A stretch of 64,000 nt of DNA from Desmonostoc vinosum HA7617-LM4 (GCA_019359515.1 JAHHHC010000001.1:364394-428393), one strand, 5' to 3'. Positions 1 through 10,932 are shown, counted from the stretch's first letter. A program made the numbers and translations. The notes: a model not told the origin generated them from the letters alone.

Positions 1-683
1 TGCTGTAGAAATTACATATCCCATTGGTTAAGTCCTCTGATGACGCATTCCCATCTAGGTAGCGTACACATTTCCTGAACTATTAAAACTTCCACTAAAT
101 TTAAGATTTTCGGGAACTTTCAAAGAGTGATTTTAGCAATGTTTCGTGGGATTGCTGAATTTGGATGTGAAAATTATTCTGTATGATTTCAGAAGCCTTG
201 TAGAGACGTGCTATTGCGTGTTTGTGCATTCAGCTTCTTATATAAATACTTTGGTGCTGCTGAATAATTGGGTAAAAAGCTTACGCAGAGGAGCCAGGCG
301 CGTAGACGGGTTTCCCAACTTGAGCGAACTGGCGTCGCGCACCAGACGCAGAGAGTAGTTTTACAGTCTCTTTGATTTCTAGGTGATATATCCCCGACAT
401 TCTAAATCAGGTGTTCGTTACTCGATATAACAAAATCTTAACCTGATAGTGACGTTATAATATCTATCAGTTTTAAAGTTTTACTGAACCTCTAAGTAGC
501 AAAAAATGCTCAAAAAAAATGATTTTATACTTAATCGTTGATTGAGCAGACAGACCAACATACCTTAGCCTTTGGGGAAGCCAGTTCATAAGTGGATACT
601 TCTGCGAACCTTCTGTAAAGGATTCTGATTGATCAGATTGTATACACAAGTTCTATCTATCATCTCTTTGAGGACTAAATACC

Positions 684-1319
684 ATGTTTACTAAGTTTAC
701 TAAGCAAGTAAAAAATATGCTCAAGAAAACCCCCCTTATCAGATGGGAGTATATTGATCAAAACATTGAGGTACGCAAAAAACAATACAGAATACAATTT
801 ATAGAACAATTTTTACCAAAGAACGGAATTGGTGCAGAACTAGGAGTATTCAAAGGTCATTTGTCCCCCATTCTTCTAGAGTATACCAATGCAAAAAAAC
901 TACACCTTGTCGACCCTTGGTATACCTTCAAACCTCTTTGGCAATGGGCAAGCGGCAACAAAAGTACGGTTGATGGTTTAATCAAAGTTCTGCGAAGCTT
1001 CAAGAAAGAACTTGAAGATGGACGCATCGTGGTACATGTGGGCGATGATCTTCAGGTACTTCCCACATTTCCTGATAAATATTTTGACTGGGTTTACATC
1101 GATACGTCTCATGCATATGAACAAACTAAGCAGGAGTTGCAGATATTAGCCAGCAAAGTCAAGGACGACGGTGTAATAGCAGGGGATGATTGGCAGCCAG
1201 ACACAAGTCATAGGCATCATGGAGTTTGTAAAGCTGTAAATGAGTTTATTGTTTCTGAAAAGTATGAGATTATATATTCCAATGAACACAATTTACAATG
1301 GGCAATAAAGAAGGGCTAA
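684..1319 (+). CDS. Class I SAM-dependent methyltransferase, copy 1
   Basis: A 211-residue protein of the Methyltransf_24-like class I group, predicted to move a methyl group from S-adenosylmethionine to an unidentified small molecule or sugar. The SAM-binding motif I is visible as GAELGVFKG (about residues 51-59), followed by the acidic motif LHLVDPWY and the strand-4 segment DWVYIDTSHAYEQT, typical of this family; DDGVIAGDDW follows. The ATG is preceded by GAGGA about 14 bp upstream. The protein is almost identical to the copy 1.4 kb downstream, differing mainly at scattered positions such as LWQWASGNKS against HWLWANGNQS. Its substrate cannot be read from sequence. Confidence 0.85.
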   Translation: MFTKFTKQVKNMLKKTPLIRWEYIDQNIEVRKKQYRIQFIEQFLPKNGIGAELGVFKGHLSPILLEYTNAKKLHLVDPWYTFKPLWQWASGNKSTVDGLIKVLRSFKKELEDGRIVVHVGDDLQVLPTFPDKYFDWVYIDTSHAYEQTKQELQILASKVKDDGVIAGDDWQPDTSHRHHGVCKAVNEFIVSEKYEIIYSNEHNLQWAIKKG

Positions 1320-1547
1320 CAAAACGCTGATTTATCCTTTTGCTCTTGCACTACTGGCAGTTGATTTTTGCTCTTGCTTTTTGTACTTTTTAAAAAAGAC
1401 GCATTCCTATCTAGGTAGCTTACACATTTGCTGAGCTGTTAAAACTTCCACTAAATTGAAGAGTGATTTTAGCAATGTTTCGTGGGGTTGCTGAATTTGG
1501 ATGTGAAAATTATCTGTATGATTTGAGAAGTCTTGTAGAAAGTGCCA

Positions 1548-1975
1548 ACAAGAGCGATTTTAAGATATTGTGGAGAGTAGCGATTGAGTAGACTGAGGAG
1601 AAGCGATCGCAAAAATTCACTTTTACCACTGCCAGTTGTACAACCAACCAAAAAGTGACAAGTATTCGGATCAGATAAATCAGCCTCTAATAATCGTTCT
1701 TCTAAGGTGCAGTTGCAGGTAATACTTGCGATTTTATATAATTGCGTCCTTTGCGTCCTTTGCGGTTCGTTAAAAAATTAACTTTGACAAAGAGTTTTTA
1801 GCCTTAACTGAGCCGTATTCGATTATAAGTAATTCTGCAAAACGTTGAATTCATCCTTGCAATCCTTGCCAAACATCGAGAAGTGGTTGTGCTTGGCTAG
1901 AATCTTTGTTAATAGCTTTCTCTAAATAACTAGAGAATCTTACCTCATAAAATAGCTGTCGCATACTAGACGTAA
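1548..1975 (-). pseudogene. Decayed remnant of PD-(D/E)XK-FtsK fusion gene
   Basis: Two blocks match the intact gene at 2830-4854 on the same strand. Block 1548-1742 corresponds to 3378-3600 and still encodes the Walker A loop (TTGSGKSEFLRSLL), with a ~25 bp internal deletion. Block 1833-1975 corresponds to about 4400-4553 in the nuclease half. About 800 bp that separate these blocks in the intact gene are gone and replaced by ~90 bp of unrelated sequence containing a short GCGTCCTTT repeat. Both ends of the gene are missing and no long frame survives. It shows that the methyltransferase plus FtsK-like pair was duplicated as a unit and one nuclease-ATPase copy was then lost. Confidence 0.85.
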
Positions 1976-2116
1976 ATAAAGCTCAATATAACAAAATCTT
2001 AACCTAAGAGTGACATTATGTTATTTATCAGTTTTTCATTTTTAGAGAACTTTTCTCAGGATTTTGATGTTCATATTGTATAGAAAAGTTCTATCATCCC
2101 TTTGGAGGCTAACACG

Positions 2117-2755
2117 ATGTTTACCAAGTTTACTAAGCAAGTAGAAAATGTGATTAAGAAAACCCCCCTTGTTAAATGGGAGTATGTTGATCAAAACATT
2201 GAGATACGCAATAAACGATACAGAATTCAATTTATAGAACAATTTTTACCAAAGAACGGAATTGGTGCCGAACTAGGAGTATTCAAAGGTCATTTGTCCC
2301 CCATTCTTCTAGAGTCTACTAATGCAAAAAAACTACATCTTATCGACCCTTGGTATACCTTAAAACCTCATTGGCTATGGGCAAACGGCAACCAAAGTAC
2401 GGTTGATGGTTTGATCAAAGTTCTGCGAAGCTTCAAGGAAGAACTTGAAGATGGACGTATCGTGGTACATGTGGGTGATGATCTTCAGGTACTTCCCACG
2501 TTTCCTGATAAATATTTTGACTGGGTTTACATCGATACGTCTCATGCATATGAACAAACTAAGCAGGAGTTGCAGATACTAGCCAGCAAAGTCAAGGACG
2601 ACGGTGTAATAGCGGGAGATGATTGGCGGCCAAACCCAAGTCATAGACATCATGGAGTTTATAAAGCTGTAAATGAGTTTATTGTTTCTAAAAAGTATGA
2701 GATTATATATTCTAATGAACACAATGTACAGTGGGCAATAAAGAAGAGCAACTAA
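2117..2755 (+). CDS. Class I SAM-dependent methyltransferase, copy 2
   Basis: A 212-residue paralogue of the methyltransferase at 684, with the same SAM motif GAELGVFKG, LHLIDPWY, DWVYIDTSHAYEQT and DDGVIAGDDW. The start is set by a good GGAGG ribosome binding site at 2104-2108, 8 bp before ATG 2117; a TTG further upstream lies inside that site and is not credible. All visible motifs are intact, so both copies look functional. It ends about 75 bp before the stop of the FtsK-like gene, which runs towards it. Function beyond methyl transfer is unknown. Confidence 0.85.
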   Translation: MFTKFTKQVENVIKKTPLVKWEYVDQNIEIRNKRYRIQFIEQFLPKNGIGAELGVFKGHLSPILLESTNAKKLHLIDPWYTLKPHWLWANGNQSTVDGLIKVLRSFKEELEDGRIVVHVGDDLQVLPTFPDKYFDWVYIDTSHAYEQTKQELQILASKVKDDGVIAGDDWRPNPSHRHHGVYKAVNEFIVSKKYEIIYSNEHNVQWAIKKSN

Positions 2756-2829
2756 TTTATCACGTTTGACTTCATCGTGAAAGCTTATTGAGGGATAACC
2801 GCTCCTATGCTCCCATTGAAGTAAGAGTG

Positions 2830-4854
2830 TCAAGGTAGCTGAATGCTTTTTGCCCATAAACTTTGTAAACGGTGCAATTGAGCGCCTACTTGATAGAGTA
2901 AATCACCTTTGCCTAAGAGATAAGCTGCTGCTGTTTGTTTGCCTCCTAGAATAATGCTGGAGTCGGCTTCGCTGGCAGTACGCAAAGCTACTCGTCCTGG
3001 TAGATTTGAGCGGATGATTGGCGTTACGACCTTGGCTTCTGGGCGTTGAGTGGCGATAATGAGATGAATTCCCGCAGCTCTTGCCATTGCTCCCAGTCTT
3101 TTGATACTTTGTTCTAGTACTGTACGGATTTCTTTTTCTGCCATAAAATCGGCGTATTCGTCAAAAATACAGACGATGCGAGGTAAAGGTGGCGTAGAGC
3201 GATGATTGTAAGCGCTTAAATCAGCACACCCAGCTTTTTCAAACTTTTGGTAGCGAGACTCCATCTGTGCAACCAATTCATCCATCAGTTTGATCGCGCG
3301 ATCGCTATCTTTTACAATAGGTGAATATAACCAAGGTATTTGCTCAAACTCAGGAAATGTGACTCGCTTGGGGTCAACAAGAGCGATTTTAAGATATTCT
3401 GGAGAATGACGATTGAGTAGACTCAGAAGGAGCGATCGCAAAAATTCACTTTTACCACTGCCAGTTGTACCACCAACCAAAAAGTGACAAGTATTCGGGT
3501 CAGATAAATCAGCCTCTAACAATCGTCCTTCTAAATTTACCCCAATTGCAATTTTTACTGGTGCAGTTGCAGGTAATACTTGCGACTTTATATAATCCTC
3601 AAATTTAGCAACTTGCCTATCTTGACGAGGCAAATCTACACTTACATAACCCGCCTGCGGAGCAATCAGCGGCGGATTTTCCAAACCCAATTGTACTTGT
3701 AAATCCGCAGACGATTTTAAGAGCGAATTAACTCTCACACCAAGATGTGGTTTTAATTTCACTCGGATAAAACAAGGAGCAACAGCAGCACCTTCATAAT
3801 CTACACCAATCCCAAAAGATAGGAAAGTTGTAACCAATTGTTCACCCATAGCACTAGCGTCTGGAGAACTCTGGTTACTAGTTGTGGAATTTTCGTCTTG
3901 TTTGTTATTTTCAGATGGCGAAATAAAATAAGTCTGACACTTCTGCTTTTGTGGGCAAATGTTGCATAGATTTGGTTGAGTTGTAACAGGTGGTGGATTA
4001 TTGTTAGGAGGTTCCCAACTCAGCCATTGCTGCATCTGCTGTAGTTTATGGTGAATCAACTGATGTACACTATTTTCTAGTTGTTCCCAAGAATATTTAT
4101 ACTCTTTAAATTCTGGTAAAACACAATAAACTGCTGAATCAACAGCTACCTTTTTTTTACACCAAAGCATGTAGCTATAAAGAGCAACCTGAGCCAATTG
4201 TGCTGATGAATCTACAGGTTGATAAGTTTTAAATTCCAGTACACAAAGCCGCTTAGCTTCAAAATTATAAACTAAACAATCAAACTCTCCTGCTATTCTT
4301 TGTTGCGTTCCATCAGGTAACTGAAGGTAATGCTCAAGCTTCCGTTCTTCTGAAATAAATGTGTTACGAATCAGCGTCTCTGCATTACAGTAACGTCTAT
4401 TTATGATCAGTAATTCTGCAAAACGTTGAATTAATCCTTGCAATCCTTTCCAAACATCAAAAAGTGGTTGTGCTTGGCTAGCATCTTTTTCAACAGCTTT
4501 ATCTAAATAATTAGAAAATTTTATTTTATAAAATAGCTGTCGCATACTAGAAGCAACTTCCTCAACATTTAATTGAGATGCACCCAACTCAAATATTGCT
4601 TTAAACCTTGGCTCAGTAGCAGCTAAATTAATAAAATCATTAGCTAATTGATGAAAAACATTACCAATCCCAATTTTATTATTTGGTGGTATAAATAAAG
4701 TATTGCCGCCAAAGTGCTGATGTAAATAAAACAAACGAGGACATTCAAAAGCAACTCTGACTTTAGTGGCAGATAAAGATACATTTTTAGATTTTTCTGT
4801 TGACTGTTCAGAAGCATGATTGATCATATTAAAAATATTATTTGCAAATTTCAT
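2830..4854 (-). CDS. PD-(D/E)XK Fe-S nuclease fused to FtsK-type ATPase
   Basis: About 674 residues. The N-terminal half looks like a Cas4/AddB-type nuclease: FECPRLFYL with the first cysteine, a GIGNVFHQL helix, then GEFDCLVY and LCVLEFKTY as the D...ExK metal-binding residues, a QLAQVALYSYML motif and CNICPQKQKC. The four cysteines are the usual Fe-S ligands of that family. A ~60-residue polar linker follows. The C-terminal ~215 residues form an FtsK/SpoIIIE-type motor: Walker A GGTTGSGKS, Walker B IVCIFDEYADF, and sensor IIATQRP. ATG 4854 (MKFANNIF) is preferred; an upstream ATG at 4899 would add 15 unremarkable residues. No membrane segments or FtsK gamma domain were seen. A DNA-translocating nuclease in repair, plasmid processing or defence is inferred, not shown. 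Confidence 0.8.
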   Translation of the reverse strand: MKFANNIFNMINHASEQSTEKSKNVSLSATKVRVAFECPRLFYLHQHFGGNTLFIPPNNKIGIGNVFHQLANDFINLAATEPRFKAIFELGASQLNVEEVASSMRQLFYKIKFSNYLDKAVEKDASQAQPLFDVWKGLQGLIQRFAELLIINRRYCNAETLIRNTFISEERKLEHYLQLPDGTQQRIAGEFDCLVYNFEAKRLCVLEFKTYQPVDSSAQLAQVALYSYMLWCKKKVAVDSAVYCVLPEFKEYKYSWEQLENSVHQLIHHKLQQMQQWLSWEPPNNNPPPVTTQPNLCNICPQKQKCQTYFISPSENNKQDENSTTSNQSSPDASAMGEQLVTTFLSFGIGVDYEGAAVAPCFIRVKLKPHLGVRVNSLLKSSADLQVQLGLENPPLIAPQAGYVSVDLPRQDRQVAKFEDYIKSQVLPATAPVKIAIGVNLEGRLLEADLSDPNTCHFLVGGTTGSGKSEFLRSLLLSLLNRHSPEYLKIALVDPKRVTFPEFEQIPWLYSPIVKDSDRAIKLMDELVAQMESRYQKFEKAGCADLSAYNHRSTPPLPRIVCIFDEYADFMAEKEIRTVLEQSIKRLGAMARAAGIHLIIATQRPEAKVVTPIIRSNLPGRVALRTASEADSSIILGGKQTAAAYLLGKGDLLYQVGAQLHRLQSLWAKSIQLP

Positions 4855-4978
4855 CCTATGATTCAGCAACGCCAAGTCGAGGTTTAGGCAATATATCAAT
4901 ATCTCCTATGCAAATGCAGATATTGAAAATTAAGCTGCTTTGGATTCGTGTAAAAATAAGTTGAACAATTTAATATTT

Positions 4979-5022
4979 GTAGTGCGGGCATCTTGCCCGC
5001 GCGAGCAAGATGCTCGCACTAC
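4979..5022. repeat. REP-like palindrome
   Basis: A 44 bp near-perfect inverted repeat with arms GTAGTGCGGGCATCTTGCC and its complement, followed by a T-rich stretch. This palindrome type is dispersed in cyanobacterial genomes. It lies between the start of the nuclease-FtsK gene and the end of the RND pump gene. Both genes lie on the minus strand, so it could act as a weak terminator or simply be a REP element. Confidence 0.8.
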
Positions 5023-5180
5023 TTATTTTTACTTGATGCCTTTTGATCCCGAAACAGACCAATGTATTTCTTTTTTGTTTAGTCTTGTTATAGCTTGTAC
5101 AGGTTTATTTAATTGTCAACTTATAACAACCTCTTTTTCATACCCTTCCTCCCAAACCAACCGTCTCCCATAAGTTGTAA

Positions 5181-8100
5181 TTACGAATTACTCTGGCTGG
5201 TGGTAGGAATTTTTTCCTCTGCGATGGGAGTTAACTGTTGGGGTTTGCGGGAGCGATTGAAGCGATCGCGAATGTTACCTATGATGATGTACAGAATTGG
5301 TACGGCAAATAGACTCAACACAGTTGAAACAATCATTCCCCCAGCAATTGCTGTACCGAGAGATTTTCTACTGACTGCTCCTGCTCCTTCTGGGTTTACT
5401 AATGGCCAAACACCTAAAATAAAGGATAGGGAAGTCATGAGAATGGGGCGTAAGCGCTCTTGTGATGCTCTGACTGCGGCTTTGGTAATTGAAAGTCCTT
5501 GTTCGCGCAGTTGGTTGGCGAATTCTACAATCAAGATGGCGTTTTTACTTGCCAGACCAATCAACATGACTAAACCAACCTGACAAAACACATCGTTGGC
5601 CAGACCCCTTAGTAACTGTGCCCCCAAAGCTCCTAAGATTGCTAAGGGGACTGCAAGCATAATAATCAAAGGGTCAACGTAATTTTCATACTGAGCAGCC
5701 AGTACCAAGAAGACAAATACAAGTCCCAACATAAATATCAAGGGGGCTTGACCGCCAGATTGCTTCTCTTCAGCGGTGATACCTGACCATTCGTAGCCCA
5801 TACTAGCTGGTAAAACTTCTTTTGCTAGTTGTTCCATTGCAATTGTTGCTTGCCCGGAACTGTAACCAGGAGCAGCAGCACCGTTAATTTCAATGGCGCG
5901 GAACAAGTTGTAGTGATTAATCGTTTGTGCGCCTGTTTTCGGAGTAATTTTTACAAGGTTACTCAGGGAAACCATCTGATTGTTGGCAGAACGGACATAT
6001 ATCTTACCGATGTCTCCAGGGTTAGAGCGAAACTGAGCATCGGCTTGAATATAAACTCGGTAAGTCCGCTGTAGTAAGTTAAAGTCGTTGACATACTGAG
6101 AACCCATGTAGCTTTGTAGGGTATTAAAGATATCATCTACGTCAACTTGCATGGCTTTGGCTTTGTTGCGGTCAACTTCGATGTACATTTGTGGTGTATT
6201 GGCACTAAAAGTACTAAACACACCCTGCAATCCTGGTGTTTGATTTCCACGCTGGAGAAACTGACCCATAACTTGCAGCATGTTATTTAAGCCACTGTTA
6301 CCTGCTCTGTCTTGCAATTGAAATTGGAAGCCGCCAAAGTTACCCAACCCTTCAATAGATGGTGGGTTAACGGAGAAGATTCTTGCTTCGGGAATTGCTC
6401 CTAATACTCCTTGCAACTTGCCAATGACGGCTTGGGCTGACTGTTGTTCACCTTTGCGTTCTGCCCAAGGTTTGAAGGCTGTAAAAATTACGCCACTGTT
6501 GGCACTGCTACCACTAAAACCAAAGCCACCAACAACAAAAGTATCCATGACTTCTGGTAGCTTGAGGATTTCTTTTTCTGCTTGAATCATCACCTTGGTG
6601 GTGTAGTTGAGTGAAACTCCTTCTGGTGCTTGGATAATGGTAATGAAATAGCCTTGGTCTTCATCGGGAATAAAGGCTGTGGGTACGGAGATGTACAGCC
6701 AGCCAGTAAGACCTAAAGATGCAATAAAGACTACTAAGACAATAGCTTTGTTTTTTGTGAGACGATTAAGCGATCGCTCATATCCTCGACGCGTCCACTC
6801 AAGAAATCGGTTAATCTGGTCAAAAATCTTACCCAACCACCCACCGGCTCTTTGCCCTCGACGCAGTAGTAAAGCTGACAATGAAGGAGTAAGAGTAATG
6901 GCCAGAAAGGTAGAAATTGCCATCGAAAAGGCGATCGTCAAAGCAAATTGTCTATAAATCTGCCCTGTAGAGCCGGGAAAGAATGCCACGGGGACAAATA
7001 CAGCCATCATTACCAAGGAGGTAGCAATTACTGCCCCAAATAACTCTCTCATCGACTCAGAAGCTGCTTGACGTGGCGGTAATCCTTCGTCCTCAATCAA
7101 GCGCATGGTATTTTCCACGACGATGATCGCATCATCAACTACCAACCCTGTAGCTAATGTCAAACCAAATAAAGTTAAGGTGTTGATGGAAAATCCAAAA
7201 ACTTTGATGAAGGCAAAAGTGCCAATCAATGTTAGGGGAATGACAATCACGGGGATGAGTGTAGTCCGCCAGTCTTGGAGGAAAATAAAAATTACTAAGA
7301 CAACAAGAGCGATCGCTTCTATTAAGGTCTTCACAACCTCTGCGAGAGACTCTTCCACAAATAAGCTTGTGTCAAATGCGACCTTATACTCCATTCCTGG
7401 CGGAAAACTTTTCTCCAGTCGCAACATTTCCGCTTTGACAGCCTTAGCTACTTCCAAGCTGTTACTTCCAGGTGTGCCAAATATTCCTAAACCGACGCCT
7501 TCCTGACCGGAAAATCTCAGAAAAGAACTGTAATTTTCGGCACCCAGTTCTGAGCGTCCTACATCTTTGAGCTTAACTAGTGTGCCATCAGCAGTTGTCT
7601 TCAGCACTATATCTTCAAATTCTGCTGGTTCTGTGAGTCTACCAACGGCGGTCAAATCTATTTGATATGTTTGATCATCTAGTGCTGGCTGTTGTCCAAT
7701 TTGTCCCGCACCTAGTTGGATATTTTGTTCTTCAAGTGCATCAATTACATCTTGGGCAGTGAGGCTACGACTTGCTAATCGATTTGGATCGAGCCACAAC
7801 CGCATCGCATAGCGGCGTTCACCAAAAATTTGCACCTCACTAACACCGTTGATTCTTTTGATAGCATCAACTATGTAGAGATCAGCATAATTACTTAAAA
7901 ATATATTATTGTATTGTTTGTTCTTCGAGTACAACCCCAGCGCCAAGAGAATATTGTTAGACTGCTTTTTGACGCTAACGCCAGTCCGTTGTACAGCTGC
8001 TGGTAAAAGCGGCTGGGCAATAGCTACCCGATTTTGCACATCAACAGCCGCAATATCTTTATTCCGTGATGGGTCAAATGTCGCTGTAATTGTACTAGTA

Positions 8101-8357
8101 CCATCATTACTACTGCTCGAAGTCAGGTATTTCATACCCTCGACCCCGTTAATTTGCCGCTCAATGATTGTCGTCACCGTATTTTCGACAACTTCCGCAT
8201 TCGCGCCAGGGTAGTTAGCAGTAACAATAATTTGAGTAGGACTAATATCTGGATACCTTGCCGTAGGTAGTGTTGGAATACTAACCGCACCTACTAGCAG
8301 CAAGATAATCGCACAGACGCTTGTAAATACAGGTCTTTTGATGAAGAAATCGACGAA

Positions 8358-8360
<3 letters not shown>
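5181..8360 (-). CDS. RND efflux pump inner-membrane subunit, HAE1 (AcrB-like) family
   Basis: A 1059-residue proton-driven multidrug exporter. The start is ATG 8360, giving the classical MFVDFFIKRPVF N-terminus; further upstream codons fall in the repeated leader and are not part of the protein. Features seen are the first membrane helix, two large periplasmic loops, and the TM4 motif GLVVDDAIIVVEN, whose paired aspartates form the proton relay in AcrB. The second membrane half carries the usual GLASKNAILIVEFA. Length matches the family (about 1030-1060). It lies downstream of the adaptor gene at 8868 and should form a pump with it; no TolC-like outer-membrane channel gene is in the window. 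Substrates are unknown. Confidence 0.95.
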
Positions 8361-8735
<375 letters not shown>

Positions 8736-8867
8736 GAAAAAATAGGCGTTTTCGGATTGAATGTAAAATACCTACACCTGTAAGATTGGGGATTGGGGGG
8801 ATAAGGGAGAAATTTTCTCCGTGTCCCCCCGTCCCCGCGTCCCCGTGTCCTCTTTCCCATTCCCCAA

Positions 8868-10178
8868 CTAAGATTCTGTAACAATGGAAACACCGTCTTT
8901 CAAATCTAGTAAACCTGAGACGATAATTTTATCTTGTGGTTGTAATCCTGTGATCACTTGGTAATTATTACCTGTGCTATTACCTAACTTGACTTGCTTT
9001 CGTCGAGCTACTTGTTGTATTAGACCTTGAGGTGATTTTTCTATTTCAGCTATGTAAACAAAAGTTTCGCCACCCACGCGAGATACTGCTGTTTTGGGAA
9101 TTAATACCCCTGGACGCTGATTCCAAATCACTTTCGCCCGCACCAATTGATCGGCACGTAGTTGACCTTTAGGGTTGTTAAATAGGGCTTTTAGCTGTAA
9201 GGTTCGTGTCTTGTTAGTGATGTTGGGAGCAATAAAAAATATTCTGCTATTGCCTAATTTCTCGCCTTGTGCATTCATTACCTCTACTGGCATCCCCTTA
9301 CGTAATTTAGTCTCTAGTTCCAACGGCACAGAAATTTTAACTTCTAAAGGTTGATTTTGAGAGATGGTTGCTAATTGTGTAGAAGTGTTAACCAAGTCAC
9401 CTGTTTTTACAGATATCTCACTAATTATGCCTGTAAAGGGAGCAGTAATCTTGTCGTTTTGGATCTGGACTTGTTGTTGATTACTAGCTCGATTTTGCTG
9501 CAAGGCTTTTTCCGCCTGTAATATAATAGCTCGCTGTGCTTGAATTTTGTGATCAATTGCAGTGAGTTGAGCTTCAGTTGCTGCAAGTGTGTTGGCATAT
9601 TGCTCGCTAGTCTGTCTAGGTACAGCTCCTTGAGCCGCCAAACTAGCATACCTTTGGTATTCCCGCCGATTCAATTCCACATCCGCAACTTTGGTTCGTC
9701 GTTCGTCTTCCAAAGATTTAAGTGCGGTGCGAATACTCTCTAGCTGTACAGCAGCTACCTGAGTATCGGTACTAATTCCACTGTCTACTGCTGGTTGTGG
9801 TTTAAAATCTACTTGAGCGATCAATGCTCCTGTTGTGACTGCATCTCCGGGTTTGACAAATATCTGGGTAACTTGGCCTGGAATTTTCGACTGAAGCTTT
9901 AGTGAGCGTCGAGATTCAAGACTAGCAATAAAATCTGAGCTTTCTTCGACTGGGCCGATTTGTACTGCTGATAATTTTACTCTTACCCCTTGCGGTTGAG
10001 TCTTAGCAGTTGGAGGTGTTGGGTTTTGCCTGAGAAAAATCCAGGCGATCGCAGCTCCGCCAGCGAATAATAATAGTGTTAATAATAACCAAAGCCATCG
10101 CCTTTTTTTTGGAGGTGGTTCAAATGAAGGTGGTGGAAGATTATCTTCAAAATCGGTTTGAGGCTGAGGAAATGTCAT
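8868..10178 (-). CDS. RND efflux periplasmic adaptor (HlyD/AcrA-like)
   Basis: A 436-residue membrane fusion protein that would bridge the RND pump at 5181-8360 to an outer-membrane channel. A cytoplasmic proline-rich N-terminus is followed by one membrane anchor (about residues 27-49, RWLWLLLTLLLFAGGAAIAW). A lipoyl/barrel-sandwich half motif GQVTQIFVKPGDAV follows, then a long alpha-helical hairpin (about 135-235), the second lipoyl half ITAPFTGIISEISVKTGDLV, a beta-barrel and the C-terminal membrane-proximal domain ending QDKIIVSGLLDLKDG. It is anchored by a membrane helix rather than a lipobox. It precedes the pump in the same orientation, separated by about 500 bp of tandem repeats, so cotranscription through the repeats is likely but unproven. 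Confidence 0.93.
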   Translation of the reverse strand: MTFPQPQTDFEDNLPPPSFEPPPKKRRWLWLLLTLLLFAGGAAIAWIFLRQNPTPPTAKTQPQGVRVKLSAVQIGPVEESSDFIASLESRRSLKLQSKIPGQVTQIFVKPGDAVTTGALIAQVDFKPQPAVDSGISTDTQVAAVQLESIRTALKSLEDERRTKVADVELNRREYQRYASLAAQGAVPRQTSEQYANTLAATEAQLTAIDHKIQAQRAIILQAEKALQQNRASNQQQVQIQNDKITAPFTGIISEISVKTGDLVNTSTQLATISQNQPLEVKISVPLELETKLRKGMPVEVMNAQGEKLGNSRIFFIAPNITNKTRTLQLKALFNNPKGQLRADQLVRAKVIWNQRPGVLIPKTAVSRVGGETFVYIAEIEKSPQGLIQQVARRKQVKLGNSTGNNYQVITGLQPQDKIIVSGLLDLKDGVSIVTES

Positions 10179-10807
10179 GGTTTACTGGGAATTTATAAGA
10201 CAAGTTAGCAACAACTTAATCAAGATTGTATTTGTTGATCAGCTGTTCTACATTTAACTTGATACACACTGTTTTTGATAATTTTTTCTAATCTATCTAA
10301 AGGTCATTGACACACAGCTAGTCTGTCTAAGTTGTTGAGTGATTATTAGATTAATTAATAATTAGACAATTGAGATGCTGTAAATAACACTCTGAACAAT
10401 AAATACCCTAAAACTATTGACTAGAAACAACTTTTATGATTATTTCATAATTTAAATCAGACTGCCATAGCGATCGCATTTAATTTACACAGACTCTTAG
10501 TAAAAGTTCTAATACAAAATTTGAGAAATATTTAGTTTTGTCAAAAATTGATTTTTATATAAGAATATTTGTTTGTATTTTCAGCATCTGCGGGAAATGC
10601 CTTATACATTTAAAAATGCATAATTCTCGGATTTTATTGTATTGTTGGTAACAAAAAGCTAGAAATATTTTACGGGAATATGGATTGCGATCGCTCATTT
10701 TAAGCTCATAGATAGCATTCTTAATTCCGTATCTTTTTGTAAAGTGCTAAATGCTACATCCTGACTCATATTCAGAATGCGTTTTTATATCTTGAGGAGG
10801 ACTTAAT

Positions 10808-10879
10808 ATGGATAGTATAAATACTAAATAAATAACTATTCCGATCACCTAACGAACTTTAACTTGGTTCTCCTATTGC
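10808..10879 (+). pseudogene. Degenerate small-peptide gene
   Basis: A GAGGAGG ribosome binding site at 10794-10800 precedes ATG 10808, but the frame closes after seven codons. The following sequence aligns with the intact small gene at 11005, sharing AATACTAAATA, CCGATCACC and GAACTTTAAC-type blocks. A stop replaces the tyrosine codon, and one C is missing in ACC(C)TA. Restoring the frame gives PITLTNF, against PITLPDF in the intact copy. It is probably a decayed paralogue; a structured RNA leader is the alternative. The rest of 10179-10800 is AT-rich, with no other gene recognised. Confidence 0.4.
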
Positions 10880-10882
10880 AAT

Positions 10883-10932
10883 AGACATCTTGCAAAAGTG
10901 CTTTTTATCCAACTACTGCAAGAAGTCTGACT
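10883..10932. repeat. Short hairpin with CTTGCAAAAGT / TGCAAGAAGTCT ends
   Basis: About 50 bp flanked by AGACATCTTGCAAAAG and its imperfect complement CTGCAAGAAGTCTG. The arms match the terminal inverted repeats of the larger elements at 11656-11831 and 39575-39782, so this is a minimal member of the same family. Confidence 0.55.

Larger units (their letters stand above)
40..2755. repeat. Tandem segmental duplication (~1.4 kb units)
   Basis: The block at about 40-205 recurs at about 1400-1540 with scattered substitutions and one extra ~20 bp stretch in the first copy. The leader at 421-490 recurs at 1981-2045, and the methyltransferase gene at 684-1319 recurs at 2117-2755. The unit therefore carried a 5' block, a leader and a methyltransferase, and the fragments between the copies show it also carried the FtsK-like gene that now stands intact after the second copy. 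The minus strand of the 5' block can be read as a short protein-like stretch, possibly another gene relic. Positions 1-683 hold no convincing gene. Confidence 0.85.

Noticed and set aside
146..358. 70-residue open frame near the start
   Set aside because: It runs through the duplicated 5' block, lacks a ribosome binding site and is not protein-like; the second copy of the block does not preserve the frame.
2830..4854. Chromosomal FtsK (division translocase)
   Set aside because: No membrane domain or gamma domain, and the N-terminal half is a PD-(D/E)XK nuclease, so it is not the housekeeping FtsK.
4940..5173. 77-residue open frame
   Set aside because: It reads through the REP-like palindrome; no start signal and composition is not protein-like.
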